Source: Ornithoclostridium faecigallinarum
GTDB lineage: Bacteria > Bacillota > Clostridia > Christensenellales > UBA3700
NCBI GenBank assembly: GCA_018713665.1
Contig: DVOI01000034.1
Location: 1-10,650 of the forward strand
Reading direction: 5' to 3'
Length of the DNA: 10,650 nt
Below, one piece after another: positions 1-5,132 of the stretch. The notes beneath the pieces were generated by a model. That model was not told the origin of the DNA. It worked only from the letters and a program-made list of their open reading frames with translations, and searched no databases. A program made the translations under genes and the position numbers. The first letter of the stretch is position 1. Each line of letters starts with the position of its first letter.

Positions 1-15
1 TGCATGAATAGAGGC

Positions 16-155
16 GAAGCGACACAACAAAACGTGTCGCTGTTGCGTTTGGTGCACTTTCAGACAGTCGCCGAATCTCTCACGCGAAGCGTAGAGTTCG
101 GCGACGAAGTCGCTTTCGCCGCAGGCGAAGCCCTCTGAGGGTGCGAAAGGAAGAA
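16..155. repeat. Repeat unit 1
   Basis: First full unit. Its leading hairpin is GCGACAC (19-25) paired with GTGTCGC (34-40). The GGTGCAC motif is at 51-57 and lacks the final C that makes it an 8-bp palindrome in the other copies. The long hairpin can extend to GTCGCCGAA/TTCGGCGAC here, which would compete with the following GCGAC (101-105)/GTCGC (109-113) hairpin. Its trailing segment after GAAGCCCTC differs most from unit 2. Confidence 0.8.
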
Positions 156-295
156 GATAGAGGCACGACAATAAGTCGTGCCCTTTGGCTTTGGTGCACC
201 TTCACTAGACGCCGAATCTCTCACGCGAAGCGTAGAGTTCGGCGGCGCAGCCGCTTTCGCCGTAGGCGAAGCCCTCTGAAGGAGTGAGGCGGAGG
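156..295. repeat. Repeat unit 2 (compensated variant)
   Basis: Middle unit, with the informative changes. Its leading hairpin is GGCACGAC (162-169) and GTCGTGCC (175-182) around a 5-nt loop: both arms differ from units 1 and 3, yet pairing is perfect. Its short hairpin is GCGGC (242-246)-GCA-GCCGC (250-254), against GCGAC-GAA-GTCGC elsewhere, so an A-T pair became G-C. The last loop is GTA instead of GCA. CCCTC (272-276) can pair with GAGGG (292-296) as a further stem. GGTGCACC is at 193-200. Confidence 0.8.
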
Positions 296-412
296 GAAGC
301 GACACGGTCAAACGTGTCGCTGTTGCGTTTGGTGCACCTTCACTAGACGCCGAATCTCTCACGCGAAGCGTAGAGTTCGGCGACGAAGTCGCTTTCGCCG
401 CAGGCGAAGCCC
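296..412. repeat. Repeat unit 3 (3'-truncated)
   Basis: Last unit, with leading hairpin GCGACACG (299-306)/CGTGTCGC (313-320), GGTGCACC at 331-338, long hairpin around 349-382 and short hairpin GCGAC (380-384)-GAA-GTCGC (388-392). Similarity stops just after GAAGCCCTT, so the trailing segment of the unit is missing. The unit ends about 16 bp before the T-tract side of the lipoprotein terminator. Confidence 0.78.
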
Positions 413-428
413 TTCGATCGGAAATGGT

Positions 429-465
429 AAAAAGCGCGGCCCCGAAAGGTGCTCGGAAGCCGCGC
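429..465 (-). terminator. Intrinsic terminator after the lipoprotein gene
   Basis: Read on the minus strand, the arms GCGCGGC and GCCGCGC (7 bp) enclose an 18-nt loop that can itself pair CCGA with TCGG, followed directly by TTTTT. It starts about 20 bp past the lipoprotein stop codon and separates that transcript from the repeat array. Confidence 0.85.
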
Positions 466-485
466 GATATTGAGTTGTGTCACGT

Positions 486-1466
486 TCAGTCGCGGTCGTG
501 ATGTCTGCCGAAACGGTGCTGTTCGTCGCCGCCGACCTTGGTGTAGACATAGCCGCTCGATCCGTCACCGGCGGTCTCGACGGAGACGATGTAGCTGCCG
601 CGCACATTGCCGCCGTTGCCGCGGATATCGATGCGGATCACCTCTTTGCCGTGTTCAATTTCTTTCTCGAACGAGAAGAGGGTAGTCGTCATCGAGCCGT
701 CTTCGCCGCGGACGCGCTGTTCGAGTTCGATCTCGGTCTCGTCGCGCTCTTGCTCAAAGGAGAACACGCTCTGTTCGACGAGGCGTCTGCCGTCGTAGAC
801 GGAGTAGACGTACTCCTGTTCTTGCTCGTCGCGCTCGTTCTCGATCTCCTGTTCGACGACGAGGCTCTTGCCGTCGCCCATGTCGACGCGCAATTCGTGT
901 TCGCGCTCGTTTTCGTCACCTTCGGTCGAGACTTCGGAGAAGCCGCTCATCGGATAATCTACGCCGTCGACGCGCAGGACGCCCTCTATCCTGTTGACGG
1001 TCTCGGTCTCTTCTTCGCCGTCGTCCCACTCCGTCTCGGAGTCGATGACCTCTTCGTTGTAGTACATCTCATAGTCGACCGCCGCGCCAGTGATGTCTTT
1101 GTAGGATACGGTCATCTTGTGGGCGTAGCCCTCGAGGTCGGAGTCGACGATCTCAAAGCCGAACGCGCCGTCCGCCAAAATGCTCTCGACAAGAAACATG
1201 TAGTCGTTGAGTTCGGCGAGCACCTCTTCGTCCGTGACTTCGCTCATCGGAGCGAGGGCGAGAGCCGCCTCGGACGCGCTGCCGCCGTTCATCGCCGAGA
1301 TCACCGTCGCCGCGGAAGCGGCGCTGAAACCGAATACCTGTTCGTCCGTCTCAAATTCTCCGGGCGTTACCTTGCCGGTAATGCCATCCAAGTCGCAGCC
1401 TGCAAGCCCGACCGCGCCCAAAGCAAGGACAAGTGCGAGCACGATGATCAAAGTTGTCTTTTTCAT
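486..1466 (-). CDS. Acidic lipoprotein, paralogue of the anti-sigma ectodomain
   Basis: A 326-residue predicted lipoprotein of no family I recognise. A Lys-Lys start and a hydrophobic stretch (6-22) lead to a lipobox Leu21-Ala-Gly-Cys24, so it should be lipidated at Cys24 and held on the outer face of the membrane. The rest is very rich in Glu/Asp and ends in a His/Arg/Asp tail (HRFGRHHDRD, 317-326). From about residue 55 to the end it aligns with the ectodomain of the upstream anti-sigma factor. Shared landmarks are MN (59-60), a YYNE block (135-138), IEGVL (160-164), VEQE (204-207) and a matching C-terminal half, so the two arose by duplication. The start is supported by GGGAGG 8 nt before ATG. 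A terminator separates it from the anti-sigma gene, so it probably has its own promoter. I infer a role as decoy or co-sensor for the sigma system; a structural surface protein is the alternative. Confidence 0.85.
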   Translation of the reverse strand: MKKTTLIIVLALVLALGAVGLAGCDLDGITGKVTPGEFETDEQVFGFSAASAATVISAMNGGSASEAALALAPMSEVTDEEVLAELNDYMFLVESILADGAFGFEIVDSDLEGYAHKMTVSYKDITGAAVDYEMYYNEEVIDSETEWDDGEEETETVNRIEGVLRVDGVDYPMSGFSEVSTEGDENEREHELRVDMGDGKSLVVEQEIENERDEQEQEYVYSVYDGRRLVEQSVFSFEQERDETEIELEQRVRGEDGSMTTTLFSFEKEIEHGKEVIRIDIRGNGGNVRGSYIVSVETAGDGSSGYVYTKVGGDEQHRFGRHHDRD

Positions 1467-1551
1467 AATTGGGTCCTCCCGTGTTTGGTTTTGTACTTAA
1501 TCAACAACCGAAAAGACCAAATTGTTGGAGATCTCGAAAAAATTTTTCGGC
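1467..1551 (-). promoter_or_regulatory. Leader of the lipoprotein gene with inverted repeat
   Basis: This segment between the anti-sigma terminator and the lipoprotein must hold the lipoprotein promoter if the terminator works. It shows an inverted repeat CAACAA (1502-1507)/TTGTTG (1522-1527) and, upstream, a near-palindromic A6T5 tract flanked by CG (1535-1549) that could act as an UP-like element. I find no good -35/-10 pair; TTGGTC (1520-1515) lacks a well-spaced -10. The repeat could be an operator or part of a promoter for an alternative sigma factor. The ribosome site GGGAGG is at 1480-1475. Confidence 0.35.
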
Positions 1552-1580
1552 AAAAAACGCCGCCCCGAAGCGGAGCGGCG
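1552..1580 (-). terminator. Intrinsic terminator after the sigma/anti-sigma operon
   Basis: On the minus strand a 9-10 bp G+C-rich stem (CGCCGC arm pairing with GCGGCG, one G-U pair) closes on a small loop around CTT and is followed by TTTTTT. It begins 14 bp past the anti-sigma stop codon. It should end or strongly reduce transcription before the lipoprotein gene. Confidence 0.88.
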
Positions 1581-1594
1581 AGAGAAAACAGACG

Positions 1595-2731
1595 TCAGCG
1601 TCTGCCGCCGTAAGGGCGATCGTCGTCATCGTCATCGTCGTCGTCAAAGTCGTCGTCTTCATCACCGTCGACAAATTCGAAGCGATAGCCGCCGTCCTCG
1701 ACATAGACGCGGAAGGACGCGTCGCCCGCCGAGAATTGCGCGCGGGCGTACAATATATCCTTGCCGCCGCGCGTCTCGCGCGTGAATTGCAATTTGTCGA
1801 CGGCGCCGTCTCTCTTGACGGTCAATTCGACCTCGGTTTCGCCGTCTTCCTGTTCGAGGTCGACGGTAGTGCTCTCGACGACTTTGCCGTTTTCGATCAG
1901 CGAGATCAGGTGGGAGCGCTCAAGCTCCTCTTCGCCGTCCTCAGATTCGCGTTCGGACTCCTGCTCGACGCGGATGTAGGAGTTGTCGCCGATGTAGGCG
2001 TTGAACCACAGCTCTTCCTCTTCTTCCGACTCGTCCTTGTCGTATTCGCTCTCGGACTCTCTGCCGCCGCGCACGGCGTAGTCGCCGTTCGGCGTGGACA
2101 GCACTCCCTCGATGTCGTATTCGCGCTCCGTTTCCTCGCCGTCGATCTCTTCGGACGACAGATTCTCGTTGTAGTAGAGGGTGTAGGTCAGCGTGTTGCC
2201 GCCGAGTCCCGTGCCCGAGACTGTCATCGCGTATGCGTATTGCGCATACTTTTGAGGCACCTCGGCGGAAGTGTGAGAGATCTCGCCGCCGGACAGCAAG
2301 CCGTCGACAAGGCGCAGATATTCCTCGGCAGAGTCGCGGATCGCCGCTTGGACTTCGGGCGAGGGCAGCGCGAGCGCAAGCGCGCCGGACGAGTTCATCT
2401 CGGCAAGCACCGAGCCCGCGGCGAGCGCGCTGTATGCGTAGAAGTCGCCTTGTGTCGACATCAATATCGGAGGAGTGGGCGGAACGGGCGACAAGCCGCC
2501 GTCCAAAACGATCGGCAGGACGACGCACATAGTCAAGATCACGACGAGCGCCGCCGCAATGAGAGCGATCTTGGTGTTTTTGCCTAGCGCGAACGTGCCG
2601 CCGTGAGCCGCCGCGGCGCGGCGCTCCGTCTGCGCGCCCAGCCCGAGTTCCGCGCGCACGCGCTCCTTGACTTCGTCGCCGGGGAGCACATCGGCGGAGC
2701 TTTCTTTGAGCAACTTTTCGACGTCCTTCAT
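1595..2731 (-). CDS. Single-pass anti-sigma factor with acidic ectodomain
   Basis: A 378-residue predicted membrane anti-sigma factor. The role is inferred from its place directly behind, and overlapping, an ECF sigma gene. Residues 1-50 are a charged cytoplasmic part that should bind the sigma factor; it has no His-x3-Cys-x2-Cys zinc motif. One membrane segment lies at about 54-77, followed by a Pro-rich hinge (81-88) and an exported domain of about 290 residues. That domain is very rich in Glu (for example 234-240) and ends in an Asp run (355-371) before RPYGGRR. The ectodomain is paralogous to the downstream lipoprotein: MN (112-113), YYNE (186-189), IEGVL (207-211), VEQE (255-258). The start is firm: AAGGAGG precedes ATG, which overlaps the sigma stop as ATGA, implying translational coupling and balanced sigma/anti-sigma amounts. 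The signal sensed is unknown; cations or cationic peptides are a guess from the charge. Confidence 0.82.
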   Translation of the reverse strand: MKDVEKLLKESSADVLPGDEVKERVRAELGLGAQTERRAAAAHGGTFALGKNTKIALIAAALVVILTMCVVLPIVLDGGLSPVPPTPPILMSTQGDFYAYSALAAGSVLAEMNSSGALALALPSPEVQAAIRDSAEEYLRLVDGLLSGGEISHTSAEVPQKYAQYAYAMTVSGTGLGGNTLTYTLYYNENLSSEEIDGEETEREYDIEGVLSTPNGDYAVRGGRESESEYDKDESEEEEELWFNAYIGDNSYIRVEQESERESEDGEEELERSHLISLIENGKVVESTTVDLEQEDGETEVELTVKRDGAVDKLQFTRETRGGKDILYARAQFSAGDASFRVYVEDGGYRFEFVDGDEDDDFDDDDDDDDDRPYGGRR

Positions 2732-3261
2732 ATGTCCTCCTTGTTCAATTTTACGCGCAACTTTTTGAGCGCTTCGTTATACTTCCATGTCACCGTGCCT
2801 ATCGGCATGTTCAGCATCGCCGCGACCTCGCGCCGCTTGTAGCCGGCGACCGAACACATCATCACGATGCGGTATTCCTCCTCGGTCAAAGCCTTCGCCG
2901 CGACGTCATAGACATAGGGCAGAGGCTCCTCCTTTGCGCCGAATCGCCATGACTGCTCGGCAAAATCGGTCGCGACCTCACGCTTTGCGCGCTTGACGTG
3001 GTTGAGCGCGAGATTTTTGCCCATCTGCACCAGCCAGCCGGTGAAGTTGTCCTCGCGATAGGCGTCCAAAGAGCGCAGCGCGCGAATATAGGTGTCTTGC
3101 AGCAGATCCTCGGCGTCGTGCTTATTGCCGACAATGTAGAGAATCGCAAAGTAGACGGCGCGGTTGGTGTGCTCGTATATGTAATCGAACGCGCGCGTAT
3201 CGCCGCCGGCGAGTGCGGCGACTTTCGATTCCAATTTGCGCTTGTCCGTGCCCATATACAT
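2728..3261 (-). CDS. ECF-type RNA polymerase sigma factor
   Basis: A 177-residue sigma-70 family protein of the extracytoplasmic function type. Region 2 (about 24-93) carries the typical AEDLLQDTYIRAL block (50-62), which binds core polymerase and the -10 element. Region 4 (about 120-172) is a helix-turn-helix with LTEEEYRIV, then EVAAMLNMPIGTV, for -35 recognition. Length and domain order are normal for the class. The open frame extends upstream to 3336, but the TTG there is the -35 box of the operon's promoter and transcription should begin near 3301, so ATG at 3261 is chosen; it has a GGAG about 12 nt upstream. ATG at 3255 is the alternative. It is followed without a gap by its anti-sigma factor. 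Target genes are unknown. Confidence 0.92.
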   Translation of the reverse strand: MYMGTDKRKLESKVAALAGGDTRAFDYIYEHTNRAVYFAILYIVGNKHDAEDLLQDTYIRALRSLDAYREDNFTGWLVQMGKNLALNHVKRAKREVATDFAEQSWRFGAKEEPLPYVYDVAAKALTEEEYRIVMMCSVAGYKRREVAAMLNMPIGTVTWKYNEALKKLRVKLNKEDI

Positions 3262-3307
3262 TATGATAACAATCTCCGAGAGGTTTTTGTTGGGATTTTT
3301 CGATTTC

Positions 3308-3336
3308 AGTATAACCGACGCCGCGACGATTGTCAA
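3308..3336 (-). promoter_or_regulatory. Housekeeping-type promoter of the ECF sigma operon
   Basis: On the minus strand TTGACA (3336-3331, perfect) and TATACT (3313-3308, one mismatch) are 17 bp apart. Transcription should start near 3301, leaving a leader of about 40 nt before ATG 3261. The match to the main sigma consensus means the ECF operon is probably transcribed constitutively rather than only by its own sigma factor. Confidence 0.85.
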
Positions 3337-3354
3337 GGATGAAGCTCGAGAGGC

Positions 3355-3392
3355 GCGTTGCGATTGCTTTTTGCGCGGCGTTGCGCTATTAT
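3355..3392 (+). promoter_or_regulatory. Candidate promoter and direct repeat for the ATP-grasp pair
   Basis: TTGCTT (3364-3369) and TATTAT (3387-3392) are 17 bp apart; the -10 is good and the -35 weak. Transcription from it would start at about 3399, right at the GGAGG (3399-3403), giving a very short leader. Two copies of GCGTTGCG (3355-3362 and 3378-3385) sit 23 bp apart and span the -35, suggesting an activator or repressor site. An ECF-type promoter cannot be excluded. Confidence 0.45.
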
Positions 3393-3407
3393 ATATGCGG
3401 AGGCAAT

Positions 3408-4271
3408 ATGAAGAGAGGTCTGCTCGCGGTCAACGCGTTTTTGAACACCGAAAAGTTTTTGTCCGTCTACCGCTTTTTGCAACAGGCGGCGGAAAGGCGC
3501 GGCATCGCGCTCGACATCGTCCGTACCGACGAATTTTGCACACCGTTCGATGAGCTGCCGCACGGCGTCGTCGACGCGGACTTCGTCATCTTTTGGGACA
3601 AAGACGTCCATGCGGCGCGCCGTCTCGAAAGGGCGGGGATGAAGGTGTTCAATTCCGCGCGGACGATCGAGATCTGCGACAGCAAGATCTTGACCGCGAT
3701 GTGCCTCGACGGCAAAGCGGAAATGCCGACCACCGTCTTTGCTCCAAAGACGTTCGACACGGTCGGCTATTCGGATAGGCGCTTCGTCGAGCGCGCGGCA
3801 GAGGCTCTCGGTCTGCCTATGGTCGTCAAAGAGGCGTGCGGTTCGTTCGGATGGGAAGTGTGGCTTGCGCGTACGCTCGAAGAGGCAAATGCGGTGATCG
3901 ACAAGATCGGCGCGCGCGAGTTTTTGATGCAAAAGTTTGTCGCCGAGAGCGCCGGCAGAGACGTGCGCGTAAATATCGTCGGCGGCAAGGTCGTGTCTGC
4001 GATGTATCGCTATAACGACCGCGATTTTCGCTCAAACATCACCCTCGGCGGCAAGATGAAGCCGTATGAACTGTCGGATGAACAACGCCGCGCCGCGCTT
4101 GCCGCGAGCGAGGCGGTCGGCGCGGATTTTTGCGGCGTAGATCTGTTGTTCGGCAGCGCCGGCCCGCTCGTGTGTGAGGTCAATTCTAACCCCAACTTCA
4201 AGAGCAGTCTCGATTGCACGGGCGTAAATATGGCGGACAAGATCGTCGAATATATCGAGGAAAGGATTTGA
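3408..4271 (+). CDS. RimK-like ATP-grasp ligase A
   Basis: A 287-residue ATP-grasp enzyme of the RimK/LysX group, which joins a carboxylate to an amine through an acyl-phosphate using ATP. RimK hallmarks are clear: FNSARTIEICDSKILT (81-96), the ATP-binding PMVVKEACGSFGWEV (137-151) with Lys141, FVAESAGRDVRV (177-188), VGGKVVSAMYR (191-201), DFRSNITLGGK (206-216), and metal ligands Asp245 (GVDL), Glu257 and Asn259 (EVNSNPN). It lacks the extra N- or C-terminal domains of some ligases. The start is ATG 3408, after GCGGAGG with 4 nt spacing; upstream in-frame codons from 3330 lie in promoter sequence. It is co-transcribed with, and overlaps, a second ATP-grasp gene whose N-terminus resembles its own. 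Substrate unknown: glutamate addition to a protein or small molecule is typical of the family. Divergent from the ECF sigma operon. Confidence 0.88.
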   Translation: MKRGLLAVNAFLNTEKFLSVYRFLQQAAERRGIALDIVRTDEFCTPFDELPHGVVDADFVIFWDKDVHAARRLERAGMKVFNSARTIEICDSKILTAMCLDGKAEMPTTVFAPKTFDTVGYSDRRFVERAAEALGLPMVVKEACGSFGWEVWLARTLEEANAVIDKIGAREFLMQKFVAESAGRDVRVNIVGGKVVSAMYRYNDRDFRSNITLGGKMKPYELSDEQRRAALAASEAVGADFCGVDLLFGSAGPLVCEVNSNPNFKSSLDCTGVNMADKIVEYIEERI

Positions 4272-5062
4272 AAAGAGGCTTTTTAATCTACGAGCGTGAG
4301 GACGCGAAGCGCAACGAATGGTTTGTCGGCAGGCTGCGCGAAGAGTTTGCGCGAAAGGGCGCAAGGCTTGACCTTGTCGTCGCGCACGCGGTGGGCGAAT
4401 TGCCAAACGAGACGCCCGACTTCGTAATAGCGCGCACGCGCAACGCCTCCGTGAACAGGTTTTTTGAGGAGAAGGGGATACCCGTTTTCAACAATTCCGC
4501 AACTTGCGCGACGGCAAACGACAAATATGCGACATATGAGCTGTGCCGCGAGTGCGGCATACCCGTGCTGCCGACAGTGACGGCGGATGAGTATCGCAAA
4601 GGTATGTTCGACTTCCCCGTCGTCGTCAAGACGAGGGACGGGCACGGCGGAAAGCAGGTGTTTTGCGCGCGCGATTACGACGAAGCGTGCCGAATGTCAG
4701 AGGGGAGGCAAGCAGATTACATCGTCCAACCGATGTGCTCCGCCCCCGGCATAGATATGCGAGTGTATATGCTCGGCGGCGAGGTTGTCGCCGCGGCGGA
4801 AAGACGCGGGGAGGGCTTCCGCAGCAATTGGTCGCTCGGCGGTAAAGCGCGCATTGTGCAGCCGCCCGAACAGGTGATGAGCGCGGCAAAGAAAATCTGC
4901 GCGAGGCTCGGAAGCGATTGGATAGGCGTCGACTTTTTGCCGCATGACGGCGGATATGTGTTGGGCGAAATCGAAGACCCGGTCGGTGCGCGCATGCTGT
5001 ATGCGTTGACGGATATCGACGTCGCGAGGCGGTTGGCGGACTATTTTTCGATGAAAATATGA
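4268..5062 (+). CDS. RimK-like ATP-grasp ligase B, TTG start
   Basis: A 264-residue ATP-grasp protein, a diverged partner of the gene before it. It has FNNSATCATANDKYATY (74-90), PVVVKTRDGHGGKQV (117-131) with Lys121, YIVQPMCSAPGIDMRVYM (151-168), GFRSNWSLGGK (183-193) and GVDF (220-223). The last metal site differs: instead of Glu-x-Asn-x-x-Pro it reads EIEDPVGARML (234-244), so the usual Asn ligand is Glu. I have a general memory of similar EIED endings in clostridial ATP-grasp proteins, but could not check it. TTG at 4268 is chosen because it overlaps the previous stop as TTGA, has GAGG 7 nt upstream, and aligns KRGFL with KRGLL of protein A. Such overlap suggests translational coupling and perhaps a two-enzyme pathway or heteromer. 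Substrate unknown; it may have altered metal binding or a non-catalytic role. Confidence 0.82.
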   Translation: MKRGFLIYEREDAKRNEWFVGRLREEFARKGARLDLVVAHAVGELPNETPDFVIARTRNASVNRFFEEKGIPVFNNSATCATANDKYATYELCRECGIPVLPTVTADEYRKGMFDFPVVVKTRDGHGGKQVFCARDYDEACRMSEGRQADYIVQPMCSAPGIDMRVYMLGGEVVAAAERRGEGFRSNWSLGGKARIVQPPEQVMSAAKKICARLGSDWIGVDFLPHDGGYVLGEIEDPVGARMLYALTDIDVARRLADYFSMKI

Positions 5063-5086
5063 CACGGACTTTTTGGCGTCCGTGTC
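5061..5086. terminator. Hairpin between convergent genes, possible bidirectional terminator
   Basis: GACACGGAC (5061-5069) and GTCCGTGTC (5078-5086) form a perfect 9-bp stem around an 8-nt loop. The left arm begins inside the TGA of ATP-grasp gene B. On the plus strand no T-run follows; on the minus strand ATATTTTC follows, so it fits better as terminator for the dehydrogenase gene, with weaker or Rho-assisted stopping in the other direction. Confidence 0.55.
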
Positions 5087-5132
5087 GATAGAACAATGTT
5101 TTGATTGTGCGTCCTTTGAGCGGGGCGCATTT

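Larger units (their letters stand above)
16..412. repeat. Three tandem copies of a ~140-bp multi-hairpin repeat
   Basis: This gene-free stretch holds three head-to-tail copies of one unit, with start-to-start distances of about 140 bp. Each unit has, in order, a variable 7-8 bp hairpin, a GGTGCAC motif, a long hairpin with CGCCGAA and TTCGGCG outer arms and an inner ACGC-GAA-GCGT, then a short GCGAC-GAA-GTCGC hairpin, and then a bulged GCTTTCGCC-GCA-GGCGAAGC hairpin. Several loops are GNA triloops. Two stems change between copies on both arms at once, which argues that folding (as RNA or as single-stranded/cruciform DNA) is under selection. There are no spacers and no start or ribosome site that fits a gene. 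It could be an interspersed palindromic (REP-like) element or a structured RNA. The left edge of the window may cut the array. Confidence 0.85.

Noticed and set aside
60..362. Minus-strand open frame of 100 codons with internal peptide repeats
   Set aside because: The peptide repeat merely reflects the tandem DNA units, and the stems vary in ways that keep pairing rather than protein sequence; there is no ribosome site.
16..412. CRISPR array
   Set aside because: Units are about 140 bp and contiguous, without unique spacers of regular size, and no cas gene is in the window.
477..1613. Long plus-strand open frame of 378 codons opposite the lipoprotein
   Set aside because: It is the mirror of a Glu/Asp-rich gene: GAN codons read backward as NTC, giving Val/Leu/Phe-rich nonsense with no stops. 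It has no ribosome site and runs through a terminator; the minus-strand gene has a lipobox, ribosome site and paralogue.
1469..2587. Long plus-strand open frame of 372 codons opposite the anti-sigma gene
   Set aside because: Same mirror effect of acidic codons; the minus-strand gene is supported by ATGA overlap with sigma, a strong ribosome site and a membrane segment.
3330..3407. Upstream extension of ATP-grasp protein A
   Set aside because: It lies in the divergent promoter region, and ATG 3408 has an ideal GGAGG and the same N-terminus as its paralogue.
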